A DNA stretch of 48,261 nt from a virus. Below, one piece after another: positions 9,307 through 18,049 of this stretch. Location: positions 1 through 48,261 of the IMG/VR virus record IMGVR_UViG_3300047562_003028; one strand, 5' to 3'. Made by a program: the position numbers and the translations under genes. The notes beneath the pieces are model-generated. The model did no database searches, was not told the origin of the DNA, and saw only the letters and a list, made by a program, of their open reading frames with translations. Each line of letters opens with the position of its first letter. Position 1 is the stretch's first letter.

Positions 9307-10170
9307 ATGGCTGTAAATAAAAATTTTGTTATAAAAAATGGTATAGAAGTAGATGGATTTTTAATTTACGGTGATGCAAATACTAATCAAGTTGGTATTA
9401 ATACAGATATACCAGACTATACTTTAGATGTAATTGGTGGTATAGGAGCATCTACCCTAACAATAAGAGATGATTTTGTATTGGGTGGAACATTAAGTGT
9501 TGGATCTTCTACAGGAAAAGAGGGTCAATATTTAATTTCTACAGGTACTGGTGTTACTTGGTCACAGTCACCAAGTTTAAGAGAGTCCGAATCATTTGTT
9601 GCTACAATAGGGCAATCCACCTTTAATTTCTCATATAATCCATCAGTTGGTGTTGATGTCTTTATTAATGGTGTTAGGTTGTCTCCATCAGAGTATAGTG
9701 CCTTAGATGGATTAACTATTGTTTTAAATGACGCTTGTTTTGGTGGGGAATCTGTAGACCTAATTGCATATTCTGTATTTTCCTTAGGAACTGGAGTAAC
9801 CGGGATTACGGGGTTAACGGTTCTAGACGAAGGAACCATAATTGGAAATGTGGGAAATATTGTTTCTCTGGATTTTGTTGGGTCTGCAGTGACTTCGGTT
9901 TCTAGTGGATTTGGTGCAACAATAACTGTTAATGAATCTTGGACAAGAAATTCAACAGGAATTAGTACATTATCAAATGTTAGTATTGGAACAGATAATG
10001 CAACCTCAACATTAACTGTAGATGGCAATGCTACTTTTTCTGGTATTGTAACGGCAACAAACGGGTTTATCAGTGTTGGCAATACAACTCCAATTCAAAT
10101 TTCATTGAGTGGCAATCTTTTGACATTTACTGCACCTGGTATCGGTAGTACCACATTTACTTTATTCTAA
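9307..10170 (+). CDS. Tail-fibre-like protein (287 aa)
   Basis: The N-terminus MAVNKNFVIKNGIEVDG is a recurrent cyanophage fibre start. It is followed by VGINTDIPDYTLDVIGG, a form of the VGIGTxxPxxxLDVxG motif common in phage fibres. Next come a GQYLISTGTGVTW module and a DVFINGVRLSPSEYS module; relatives of the latter occur twice in the 1513-aa and twice in the 370-aa fibre. The C-terminus is a glycine- and threonine-rich beta region without an S74 domain. It has its own late promoter and a GGAG site in a hairpin loop. Likely an accessory fibre or fibre segment. Confidence 0.65.
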   Translation: MAVNKNFVIKNGIEVDGFLIYGDANTNQVGINTDIPDYTLDVIGGIGASTLTIRDDFVLGGTLSVGSSTGKEGQYLISTGTGVTWSQSPSLRESESFVATIGQSTFNFSYNPSVGVDVFINGVRLSPSEYSALDGLTIVLNDACFGGESVDLIAYSVFSLGTGVTGITGLTVLDEGTIIGNVGNIVSLDFVGSAVTSVSSGFGATITVNESWTRNSTGISTLSNVSIGTDNATSTLTVDGNATFSGIVTATNGFISVGNTTPIQISLSGNLLTFTAPGIGSTTFTLF

Positions 10171-10173
10171 ATA
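10166..10173 (+). promoter_or_regulatory. Late promoter, TCTAAATA
   Basis: Overlaps the TAA stop of the preceding gene and is followed by TTATAAGGAG, which supplies the ribosome binding site of the next gene. Confidence 0.6.
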
Positions 10174-10192
10174 AAGTTATAAGGAGAAAAAA

Positions 10193-11740
10193 ATGACCAT
10201 AAGGAATAGAGAACTATCACAATTTGGATCATTTATTTACATTGACGATCCATCTCGTGATGTTGCCATTACAACAGAGTCAACTCCTTATATTGGCATT
10301 GGAACAACAAATCCACAATATAAGCTTGATGTCAATGGAAGTACCAGTATTTCTGGCATTCTAACTGTTTCTGGGTCAGTGAATGCAAATCAATTTTTAT
10401 TAAATGGTGATTTGCTGACAAGTGCATCTGTAGATAGATGGCAGTCGGGTTCTGGAAATGATATCTATAGATTGAATGGAAATATAGGTATTGGAGTTTC
10501 GACGATTCCAGAAAAACTTACTGTGTCTGGAAATGTTCAGGCATCAAGATTTATATCAACAGTAACAACAGGAACTGCTCCTTTTACAGTATCTTCCCAA
10601 ACAGAAGTAACAAACTTAAATGCTAGTTTTGTAAGAGGAAAAACTCCACCAAGTGGTGACATAGTAGGAACTTCTGACAGTCAAACATTAACTAACAAGA
10701 CACTAACTTCACCCATTATCAGTAGTGGTGGAATGGTCTTGAGTGGCGCAATTTCTGGATCGACGACCTTGAGACCATCTACAGTTGCAAGTGGAACTCT
10801 AAGTCTTCCAGTGAATGGTGGGACACTAGTATCTACCAATGATACTAGTGTTGTTTCATCTAATATGATTGTAAATGGCACAATTGCCAATATTGACATC
10901 TCCAATACTGCAGCAATTGCATATAGTAAACTGAGTTTATCTAATTCGATTACAAATTCAGATATTTCTGCTTCAGCGTCAATTGCTATATCTAAACTAG
11001 CTGCATCAACAATTTCTGGGGTTTCTTTAGGAAACACTTTAAATAACCTAACTGCAGGGTCTTTTATTAATTTTGATTCTGGGTCAGTCTATAATGGATC
11101 GAGTGCAAGAATTGTATCAGTTGCGGCAACAACAGCAAATACAGCAAATACTGTTGTATCCCGCGATTCTTCTGGAAACTTCAGTGCTGGTGATATATCT
11201 TGCTCGAATTTAAATACGACATTTAACGTATCAGCAAATGCAGTATCTGCAACTACAATATCCGCAAGTTCATTTGTCGGAAATGGAAGTCAATTAACTA
11301 ATGTTCCCGCAAATGTTCCCATTTCCGATGATTCAACAACAAATCAATCATTTTATCCTGTTTTTACTGACACACTAAGTGGAAATTTAACTTCTCTAAC
11401 TGCATCATCATCAAAACTTTCTTTTAATCCATCAACAGGAACTCTTACTGTCATTGATTTAAATTCTACATCAGACTATAACTTAAAAACCAATATTAAA
11501 ACTGTTGAAGATTCTCTTGATAAAATAAATCAAATAAGAGGTGTGTCATTTAATTGGAAGGATACAAATAAACCATCTTATGGTGTAATCGCACAGGAAA
11601 TAGAAAAAGTTTTACCAGAACTAGTTACTGAAGAAAATCATAAGACAGTAAATTATAATGGTTTAATTGGAGTACTCATTGAAGCAGTTAAAGATTTGTC
11701 AAGAGAAGTTGAGGAATTAAAAGATCAACTAAATAAGTAA
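10193..11740 (+). CDS. Tail fibre with C-terminal S74 intramolecular chaperone (515 aa)
   Basis: Residues 1-60 carry IGIGTTNPQYKLDVNGS, the usual start module of S74-linked fibres. The middle is a long beta-rich shaft. Near residue 380 an ISDDSTTNQSFYPVF segment begins, similar to one in the 370-aa fibre. The last 95 residues are a peptidase S74 domain: LNSTSDYNLKTNI, then YGVIAQEIEKVLPELV and NYNGLIGVLIEAVK, ending in a coiled coil. In this family the domain drives trimer folding and then cleaves itself off next to the conserved Ser-Asp. It starts after a good AAGGAG site. Confidence 0.85.
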   Translation: MTIRNRELSQFGSFIYIDDPSRDVAITTESTPYIGIGTTNPQYKLDVNGSTSISGILTVSGSVNANQFLLNGDLLTSASVDRWQSGSGNDIYRLNGNIGIGVSTIPEKLTVSGNVQASRFISTVTTGTAPFTVSSQTEVTNLNASFVRGKTPPSGDIVGTSDSQTLTNKTLTSPIISSGGMVLSGAISGSTTLRPSTVASGTLSLPVNGGTLVSTNDTSVVSSNMIVNGTIANIDISNTAAIAYSKLSLSNSITNSDISASASIAISKLAASTISGVSLGNTLNNLTAGSFINFDSGSVYNGSSARIVSVAATTANTANTVVSRDSSGNFSAGDISCSNLNTTFNVSANAVSATTISASSFVGNGSQLTNVPANVPISDDSTTNQSFYPVFTDTLSGNLTSLTASSSKLSFNPSTGTLTVIDLNSTSDYNLKTNIKTVEDSLDKINQIRGVSFNWKDTNKPSYGVIAQEIEKVLPELVTEENHKTVNYNGLIGVLIEAVKDLSREVEELKDQLNK

Positions 11741-11759
11741 AAGCCGAGTATAAACGAAG

Positions 11760-12647
11760 ATGGCAATTAAAATCAGTAATACTACTGTTATTGATAACAG
11801 TAGAAATTTTATTCCAGTAACAATTACCGCTGGTGGAGTAACAGGAACATCTGGTCAGGTACTCAAATCAACAGGAACTGGAATTATTTGGGGAGAGGCT
11901 GAAGGAGGAGGCGGAGGTTCTGGAGCGTTTGATGTTGGGATTTCAACATCAATTTACATATCCGTAAGTTCTGGAATTGCAACTGGAGTAACAAACACTA
12001 ATAATATTTTTGTTGCTCCTGGTATTGGATACACATTTCCATCAACTGCAGGAATTCAGTACGTTATCGAATCAATTCAGGTTTCTAATAAATTCTCAAA
12101 CGAACTTTACTTATCTACAAGACATGATTATAATGGTGGAGTGAATACGCCCATCACTCAAAGAGTTGTCATACCCTATCAAGGTGCAGTAGAACTTCTC
12201 AATCAACCTGTAGTAGCAAATCCATCTGATGTCTTAAGATTCCAATCTTTAGATTCTCCTCTACCAAATGCAAATGGTATTGATGGTGGATTAGATATCT
12301 TTATGACATTATCGGCAAAACAAGACTCCAATTATGTTGGACTTGGTACTACAGTTACATCGCTCTCAGTAAATGGAGATCAGATATTTTATACTTCTAC
12401 TGGTACACCTACAGTAATTCAATCTATTAGATTGACAAACTATAATTTATTTACAGATATTGATGCTAGGGTTTCAATTTATAGAGGAGAAACTAGACTT
12501 GGTTATTTGGTATATGATCTAACTATTCCAAAAAATAGTGTGATTGAAATCTTGGAAAGACCAAAATATCTTGCAGCAGGAGATTCTATTCGAGTATCTG
12601 AAAGCGCTGATGGTATTTCTATTAATATTTCTGGGAAGAAAATTTAA
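11760..12647 (+). CDS. Tail-fibre-like structural protein (295 aa)
   Basis: The start MAIKISNTTVIDNSRNF is followed by a GQVLKSTGTGIIWGE module that recurs in other fibre proteins here, and by a glycine-rich linker near residue 55. The rest contains two similar beta domains: one around SIQVSNKFSNELYLSTRHDY, the second around SIRLTNYNLFTDIDARVSIY. Each continues with a VIPYQGAVELL or TIPKNSVIEIL segment. This looks like an internal duplication of an immunoglobulin-like fold. No enzyme motif is seen. It lies between the S74 fibre and a glycosyltransferase and shares the late direction. Confidence 0.6.
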   Translation: MAIKISNTTVIDNSRNFIPVTITAGGVTGTSGQVLKSTGTGIIWGEAEGGGGGSGAFDVGISTSIYISVSSGIATGVTNTNNIFVAPGIGYTFPSTAGIQYVIESIQVSNKFSNELYLSTRHDYNGGVNTPITQRVVIPYQGAVELLNQPVVANPSDVLRFQSLDSPLPNANGIDGGLDIFMTLSAKQDSNYVGLGTTVTSLSVNGDQIFYTSTGTPTVIQSIRLTNYNLFTDIDARVSIYRGETRLGYLVYDLTIPKNSVIEILERPKYLAAGDSIRVSESADGISINISGKKI

Positions 12648-12669
12648 ATTTTAAAATAGGAGTTATAGT

Positions 12670-13329
12670 ATGTCGTTATTAATCGCAATGCCTTGTTATG
12701 GTGGTTTAGTCAGTGATAAAACTGCAAAAGGTCTTTTCAATTTAGGAAAAGACCTTAGAAGTTCTCAAATTGATCATGGACTTGTTACAATAGCAAATGA
12801 AAGTCTTGTGACAAAAGCAAGATCTAGAATTGCAAACTTCTTTATGAATAATACAGAATATGACTATATTTTGTTTATTGATGCTGATGTAGGTTTTACT
12901 TCAGAAGATGTGTTTAAGTTATTAAATTCGAACAAGGATATGGTCTGCGGAGCATATCCCATGAAAGGAATCCCAATAAGATATAATTATAATATTTCAA
13001 ATCCAGAAGTAAAAGAAGGTGATTTAATTAAGATTGAAAACATTGGATTTGGATTTGCACTTATTCATAGAAAAGTATTTACTTCGATCATCGAAAAGTA
13101 TGGAGAAGAATTGAAGTATTATCCAGCAACAAATAATAGTTCTTTTCCACCAACAGAAAAAGAATATCACAATTCGTATCATTATTTCTTGGAACTTAAA
13201 AAAGATATGGTATATTTGCCCGAAGATTTTTCATTTTTTGAACGGGCAAAGAGCGTTGGATATGAAACTTGGTTAAATAGTAGTATTAGATTATCTCACG
13301 TTGGTTCACACGTTTATCAAGAAGAGTAA
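12670..13329 (+). CDS. Glycosyltransferase, GT-A fold (219 aa)
   Basis: A predicted nucleotide-sugar-dependent glycosyltransferase. It starts with a short strand (SLLIAMPCYGG), has ARSRIANFFMNNTEYDYILF, and then the DAD at about 72-74, the DxD-type metal and nucleotide-sugar site. GAYPMK and GFGFALIHRKVF are typical of the Anp1/GT2-like family seen in cyanophages. An acidic EDFSFFERAKSVGYE segment near the end fits the acceptor-side loop. A good AGGAG site precedes the ATG. It sits four bases upstream of the first YGYFxGG-repeat gene. A role in decorating a virion surface protein is inferred from position only. Confidence 0.8.
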   Translation: MSLLIAMPCYGGLVSDKTAKGLFNLGKDLRSSQIDHGLVTIANESLVTKARSRIANFFMNNTEYDYILFIDADVGFTSEDVFKLLNSNKDMVCGAYPMKGIPIRYNYNISNPEVKEGDLIKIENIGFGFALIHRKVFTSIIEKYGEELKYYPATNNSSFPPTEKEYHNSYHYFLELKKDMVYLPEDFSFFERAKSVGYETWLNSSIRLSHVGSHVYQEE

Positions 13330-13333
13330 GTAA

Positions 13334-14347
13334 ATGGCAATCGGTGTTTTCGGTCTTAAACAATTTTACAGAAAACAATATGGCAATATAATAGAAAGAA
13401 ATCTTTCTCATTGGCCAGAGGGTGCTACTACTGGGTGGTTTGCTGGAGGGATTGACGGAGCTAGTGGAGGTACTACTACTCGCATTGTTCGTCTTAACCA
13501 TTCTAATGATACAGCAAGTCTTCCCGGCAAAAATCTGGTGAATGCAAAACATCGACATCATTCCTTGCAAAGTGCTCTTTACGGATATTTTTGTTCTGGA
13601 GTTTTTACTCCTCCTTTCTTTTTTAGAGGAGAAAATGATCGTATTGATTTTTCAAATGAAACTATAAGCACTCCAGGCAAAACTATGGAAGGGAGAGAAA
13701 ATGGGGCATCAATGTCATCTCGGCATTATGGATTTATGGTTGGTGGAAATGTTCCTAGGCCCGCCCCCCAAGGAGGTCCATTTCCTACCAATGCAGCAAC
13801 TCGTCTTGATTTTTTCAATGAGACTATGGAAAATACGGGTAGGAATATGACATATGCTGCATATGGTATGTTTGGTCTTACTGATAATTTTAATTATGGT
13901 TATGTATTTGGTGGTGCTATTAACTCAAATGTAAGTCGTATTGATTATGCTAGTGAATTATACACTTTACGCAGTGCCAAATTACCAACAAACTTAGTTT
14001 CCGCTACAACAGTTTCAAGCGCAGGTTATGGTTACATTGCTAGTGGAAATACAAATAATGGGCCCGATGATGTAAGCACTATTACTCGTATCGAATTCTC
14101 TACCGAAACTATAAGTAATCCCGGTAATAACTTACCGGGTTCAACTCAGCACGTTGAAGCAGGGAGTAGTCAAACTACATCTTATGGTTATTTTGTCGCC
14201 GGAGATGATCCAGCAGTTGCTTCGAAATCTTATGTTACTCGTCTTGATTTCTCAAATGAAACAATCAGTTCTCCTGGAAAAAACATCCCTGCTAATGGTT
14301 ATGCCCTTAGAGGAGTTTCTGGTGGAGCATCAGTATTACCTTCATAA
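13334..14347 (+). CDS. Six-repeat kelch-like beta-propeller protein (337 aa)
   Basis: After a short N-terminal segment of about 35 residues, six repeats of about 45-55 residues follow. Each has an aromatic-glycine strand (TGWFAGG, YGYFCSG, YGFMVGG, YGYVFGG, YGYIASG, YGYFVAG) and then a TRLDFSNETISxPGKNLP-type segment. This resembles kelch-type blades, and six repeats fit one six-bladed propeller. The protein ends with SGGASVLPS, and the GGAS motif also marks the middle of the two larger relatives at 14408 and 18050. Likely a virion surface adhesin or host-recognition domain. No catalytic residues are recognised. Confidence 0.7.
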   Translation: MAIGVFGLKQFYRKQYGNIIERNLSHWPEGATTGWFAGGIDGASGGTTTRIVRLNHSNDTASLPGKNLVNAKHRHHSLQSALYGYFCSGVFTPPFFFRGENDRIDFSNETISTPGKTMEGRENGASMSSRHYGFMVGGNVPRPAPQGGPFPTNAATRLDFFNETMENTGRNMTYAAYGMFGLTDNFNYGYVFGGAINSNVSRIDYASELYTLRSAKLPTNLVSATTVSSAGYGYIASGNTNNGPDDVSTITRIEFSTETISNPGNNLPGSTQHVEAGSSQTTSYGYFVAGDDPAVASKSYVTRLDFSNETISSPGKNIPANGYALRGVSGGASVLPS

Positions 14348-14348
14348 T

Positions 14349-14356
14349 TATAAATA
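14349..14356 (+). promoter_or_regulatory. Late promoter, TATAAATA
   Basis: Exact T4-type late promoter sequence just after the preceding stop, 51 bases before the ATG at 14408. Confidence 0.8.
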
Positions 14357-14407
14357 TAACTAACAAGAGTTTAAAGACTCAAAACCATTCTATCTTCGAG
14401 ACTATAA

Positions 14408-16225
14408 ATGTTAATATTTTCACTTCAAGATACTAAGATAGAGCAAATAAAAAATATAACATATAGAAATTTTTCTTATTATCCAGAAGTTTCCTTATAT
14501 GGTTACTTTGCTGGTGGCGAAATACCGGGTAGTACCACATTCTGCCAAATAACACGTCTCGATTTTTCCAACGAAACTGTAAGTGCTCCGGGTAATAATT
14601 TACCAGAAGCAAGACGTATTCAATCAACCCTCCAAACCGACAATTATGGTTATTTTTGTGCAGGAATTCCTCAAAATGGACGAGTTAGTCGCATAGACTT
14701 CTCAAACGAAACTATAAGTAATCCTGGAAGAAATACTACAGGCAGATATGGAAAGGCCGCAGTATCTAGTCAAGGACTGTATGGTTATCTTTTTAGTGGA
14801 CTTCCTCTAACTGGAGAAATTTTTCGTTTCGATTTTTCAAGTGAGGAAGATTTTGTAACTGGTAGAAATCTACCATATGGTGCAGAAGGCGCAACTGGAG
14901 TTGAAAGTAGATATTATGGATACTTTGGTGGAGGTTCAACACCAGGTCTTACAGCTACAGTCAGTCGTTTAGATTTTGTTACTGAAAATATTAATCTTCC
15001 TGGGAAAAACCTTCCCAGTGTAAGGTTGTATGCATATAGTGTATCATCTCCCTCATATGGATATTTTGCTGGTAGTCATACCCCATATTTGTCAAATATA
15101 GACCGTCTCGACTTTGCTAATGATTCGATAAGTTCTCCCGGCAATAATTTACCAAATACTAGAGGCTTTGGAGCATCTACACATAATTCATTATTTGGAT
15201 ATTTTGCTGGCGGAAGAACTAGTCCAGATGGGCCCGCAATTATAAACACAATTACTCGTTTGGATTTTACTACCGAAATCGTTAGTGACCCAGGTAAAAA
15301 CTTACCATTTTCACTTTGGCAGAATATTGGAACTTTTGGTGGTGCATCGGTCGCTAAGAGAAATAATACTATTGGTTATTTTATTGGCGGTTCCACACCA
15401 GGAAGAATAAGCACAGTATCACGTCTTGATTTCTCTAATGAAACTAATTCAAATACTAGTAATAATTTACCCACTGCAAGAAGTGGATTAAATGCAGTCT
15501 CCAATAATAACGATAGAGGATATATTGCGGGCGGAACAGAATCGCCCACAGTTTTCTTGGGAACTATAACTCGTTTAGATTATCTAAATGATGTTTCAGT
15601 TGATATTGATGCCAATTTACCTAGTGAAAGATCTGACTTATCATCTATATGGGATCGCAATTATGGTTATTTTGGTGGTGGTGGAGCACCTGGACAAATA
15701 AGTAATATAACTCGTATTGATTTTGCAACAGAACTTACAAATAATCCTGGAACTAATTTACCATTAAACATATCAGGACTGACTGGAACTAAAAGTTTGA
15801 AATATGGTTATTTTGTTGGCGGTTCCACACCAGGACTAATAAGTACGATCACTCGCTTTGATTTCTCTAATGAAATGATAAGCAATCCTGGTAAGAACTT
15901 GCCGGGAGTAAGAGCATTTTTTGCGGCAGTATCTAATCCATCTTATGGATACTTTGGTGGTGGACAAACTCCAACACTTATAAACACAATCACTCGTCTT
16001 GATTTTTCAAATGATACTGTCAGCGACCCTGGAAAGAATTTGCCAATTGGAAGAAGTAACCTAACAGGAACTTCAAACTTATTATATGGTTATTTTGCTG
16101 GTGGAGAAACGCCAGCAATCGTAAGCACAATCAATCGTATTGATTTCTCAACTGAAAATGTCACTGCACCACCAAATTTAACTATCGCAAGAAGCAATTT
16201 TGCAGCAGTATCAAATTCAATCTAA
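14408..16225 (+). CDS. Twelve-repeat double beta-propeller protein (605 aa)
   Basis: A larger relative of the 337-aa protein at 13334. After about 35 residues it has six repeats (YGYFAGGEIPG to FGYFAGGRTSP), then a GGASVAK linker near nucleotide 15340, then six more (IGYFIGGSTPG to YGYFAGGETP). This suggests two six-bladed propellers in tandem. Each repeat carries TRLDFSNETxSxPGxNLP. DNA similarity between repeats is strong in places: the 29 bases at 15989-16017 recur exactly at 19163-19191 in the third propeller gene. Likely a virion adhesin. A GT4-type glycosyltransferase gene follows 24 bases later. Confidence 0.7.
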   Translation: MLIFSLQDTKIEQIKNITYRNFSYYPEVSLYGYFAGGEIPGSTTFCQITRLDFSNETVSAPGNNLPEARRIQSTLQTDNYGYFCAGIPQNGRVSRIDFSNETISNPGRNTTGRYGKAAVSSQGLYGYLFSGLPLTGEIFRFDFSSEEDFVTGRNLPYGAEGATGVESRYYGYFGGGSTPGLTATVSRLDFVTENINLPGKNLPSVRLYAYSVSSPSYGYFAGSHTPYLSNIDRLDFANDSISSPGNNLPNTRGFGASTHNSLFGYFAGGRTSPDGPAIINTITRLDFTTEIVSDPGKNLPFSLWQNIGTFGGASVAKRNNTIGYFIGGSTPGRISTVSRLDFSNETNSNTSNNLPTARSGLNAVSNNNDRGYIAGGTESPTVFLGTITRLDYLNDVSVDIDANLPSERSDLSSIWDRNYGYFGGGGAPGQISNITRIDFATELTNNPGTNLPLNISGLTGTKSLKYGYFVGGSTPGLISTITRFDFSNEMISNPGKNLPGVRAFFAAVSNPSYGYFGGGQTPTLINTITRLDFSNDTVSDPGKNLPIGRSNLTGTSNLLYGYFAGGETPAIVSTINRIDFSTENVTAPPNLTIARSNFAAVSNSI

Positions 16226-16228
16226 ATA
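16221..16228 (+). promoter_or_regulatory. Late promoter, TCTAAATA
   Basis: Overlaps the TAA stop at 16223-16225 and lies 21 bases before the glycosyltransferase ATG at 16250. Confidence 0.6.
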
Positions 16229-16249
16229 AAACACCTATATCATTAACAT

Positions 16250-17191
16250 ATGAAATCTGGAGCAACTGAAAGTTCTTTTTATTATCTTTCACAACATTAC
16301 AATATTCCAAATAATGTTGAAATATCAAGAAACGCTGAAGAACTTGTAAAATCACAAAAACCCATCAAGATACTTTGGGCTCACGATAATTGTGATCAAC
16401 CTATCCATTATCGTCTTCCCGAATTGTCAAAACAAATTGACGCAATTGTTTGCTTATCTTATTGGGAAAGAGAGCAATTTATCAAATACAATCGAGCACC
16501 AGAAGATAAATTGACTGTTGTATATTATGGTTTGGATCCCATGTTTGTTCCCCCAACAAAACCCAAATCAAAGACTGCTATTTTCTTCTCAGCACCACAT
16601 AAGGGTATTACACCACTTCCAAAAATTTGGAAGCAGGTTATTAAAAATCATCCTGATGCAACATTGAAAGTATTTTCTTCAATGTCTCTCTATGAAAATG
16701 CAGGAACTTATGAAAAAGAAACAGGAGAATTTGTTGAGGCAATTAAAGAATTAAGATCTCTTCCAAATGTTCTTTACTCGCCATGCATCCATCGGGAAGA
16801 ATTGCTTTCGCATATAAAGGATGCAGCATTTTTTGTTCATCCAAATGTATGGGAAGAAACTTTTTGCCTCTCTCTTGCAGAAGCAATGGCATGTGGTTGC
16901 TATCCAATCGTAAGTGATATTGGTGCTCTCGGAGAAGTTTCTTTTGGTAGAGGAAAGTACATTCCAATGCTTGGAGAAAACACTCCTGCAGGATGGAAAC
17001 CTTCTCCAAAATTTATCAATGAGTTCGCTCAGGAAGTTTCTAGATGCTTTGATTTCTTTGAAAAAGAACCAGATACATTTTATCAAGCAACTAATGACTT
17101 ATCAAAAATTACCAGAGAATCTTACAATTGGAAAACCTCTGCAGAACTCTGGAATCAAATTGTAGAATATATACTAAATAATAAGAAATGA
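16250..17191 (+). CDS. Glycosyltransferase family 4-like, GT-B fold (313 aa)
   Basis: A predicted retaining glycosyltransferase. The N-terminal half has ILWAHDNCDQP and CLSYWEREQFIK. The C-terminal half has TVVYYGLD, FFSAPHKGI, FVHPNVWEETFCLSLAEAMACG and IVSDIGALGE. The acidic residues in the EETFCLSLAE region correspond to the E-x7-E motif of GT4 enzymes. It is shorter than most GT4 proteins; the missing part appears to be N-terminal. Its stop overlaps the next start as ATGA at 17188-17191, so the two are translationally coupled. It lies between two propeller genes, which suggests those proteins or a shared receptor-like glycan as its target (inference). Confidence 0.8.
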   Translation: MKSGATESSFYYLSQHYNIPNNVEISRNAEELVKSQKPIKILWAHDNCDQPIHYRLPELSKQIDAIVCLSYWEREQFIKYNRAPEDKLTVVYYGLDPMFVPPTKPKSKTAIFFSAPHKGITPLPKIWKQVIKNHPDATLKVFSSMSLYENAGTYEKETGEFVEAIKELRSLPNVLYSPCIHREELLSHIKDAAFFVHPNVWEETFCLSLAEAMACGCYPIVSDIGALGEVSFGRGKYIPMLGENTPAGWKPSPKFINEFAQEVSRCFDFFEKEPDTFYQATNDLSKITRESYNWKTSAELWNQIVEYILNNKK

Positions 17192-18048
17192 ACATGAAAA
17201 ACACTATGCCAAACAATTATGAATCGATTGCTCTTGCAACATCTAAAGAAGTTTTAGATGATGATAATGAGTTTATGTTCAAAGTCCTAAACGAAGCAAA
17301 TCGTTGGACTGAGAGTGAAACCGAACTTGCCCAAGGAAGATCTGATTTTCAGATTGAAAAGTTTATCATTCACGACAACTTCACCATTCCTTCAGCATTT
17401 AAAGCTGCTATTATTAATAGGAGAAGTGTTGCCGAGGGTCTTCTTCAGCAAATCATCGAAGCAAAAAGAGTTGCAAGAGAATTTCATTATAAGTGGGAGG
17501 GAAAAGATAAAACTCAACCAATTTGGTGGAAAACTAGAGAAGGTGGAGAAGAATTGTCTTGGTATGATATTGACGAATTTCACTTCCATAGAATGCTAGA
17601 AAATCTTAATCGTGGATTTAAATCTTCCGTAGAAGAACTTGAGTGTTTTGACAAACTCATTAATCGTTTGGTTGAACTGAATGGAAACAAACTAGTTTCT
17701 AGAGATCAATATAATGAAGACCAACCAAACTATTGGGAAAGAAGACTTGCCAACCAATCACTCGATGATTTACTTGCAGCAAAAACTGGAGTAAATGCTG
17801 GTAATATTCGTTCCATGAGACGCGCAAGTGCTCCAACTGTTCTTACTGATGATGTAAATAGAACAAAGGGAACTTTTGGCGATCCAAACAATCCTCTGGA
17901 TTTCCTATCAAAACTTCAAGAAAATGTTGCTGCTGGTATTGCAGAAATTACTGGATTGGATCATCAACTTCTCTCTGGCGTTGAGCAGAAAGAAGAAAAG
18001 AAACTTACAGGTTCGTTATTTAATCAAGACCTTAAAATAGCAGAGTAA
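17188..18048 (+). CDS. Conserved cyanophage protein, unknown function (286 aa)
   Basis: I do not recognise a characterised family, although proteins of this kind occur in cyanophage structural regions. The sequence looks mostly helical and charged. It has DFQIEKFIIHDNFTIPSAF, then EGLLQQIIEAKRVAREF, a Trp-rich PIWWKTREGGEELSWYDID, and a helical segment with ELECFDKLINRLVELNG. The C-terminus is more flexible. No membrane segment is visible. It is translationally coupled to the upstream glycosyltransferase and ends one base before the third propeller gene, so it may act in assembly or attachment of those proteins. Confidence 0.55.
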   Translation: MNMKNTMPNNYESIALATSKEVLDDDNEFMFKVLNEANRWTESETELAQGRSDFQIEKFIIHDNFTIPSAFKAAIINRRSVAEGLLQQIIEAKRVAREFHYKWEGKDKTQPIWWKTREGGEELSWYDIDEFHFHRMLENLNRGFKSSVEELECFDKLINRLVELNGNKLVSRDQYNEDQPNYWERRLANQSLDDLLAAKTGVNAGNIRSMRRASAPTVLTDDVNRTKGTFGDPNNPLDFLSKLQENVAAGIAEITGLDHQLLSGVEQKEEKKLTGSLFNQDLKIAE

Positions 18049-18049
18049 C

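Noticed and set aside
14370-14384. Short stem GAGT/ACTC between propeller genes
   Set aside because: Only four base pairs and no T-run; likely chance.
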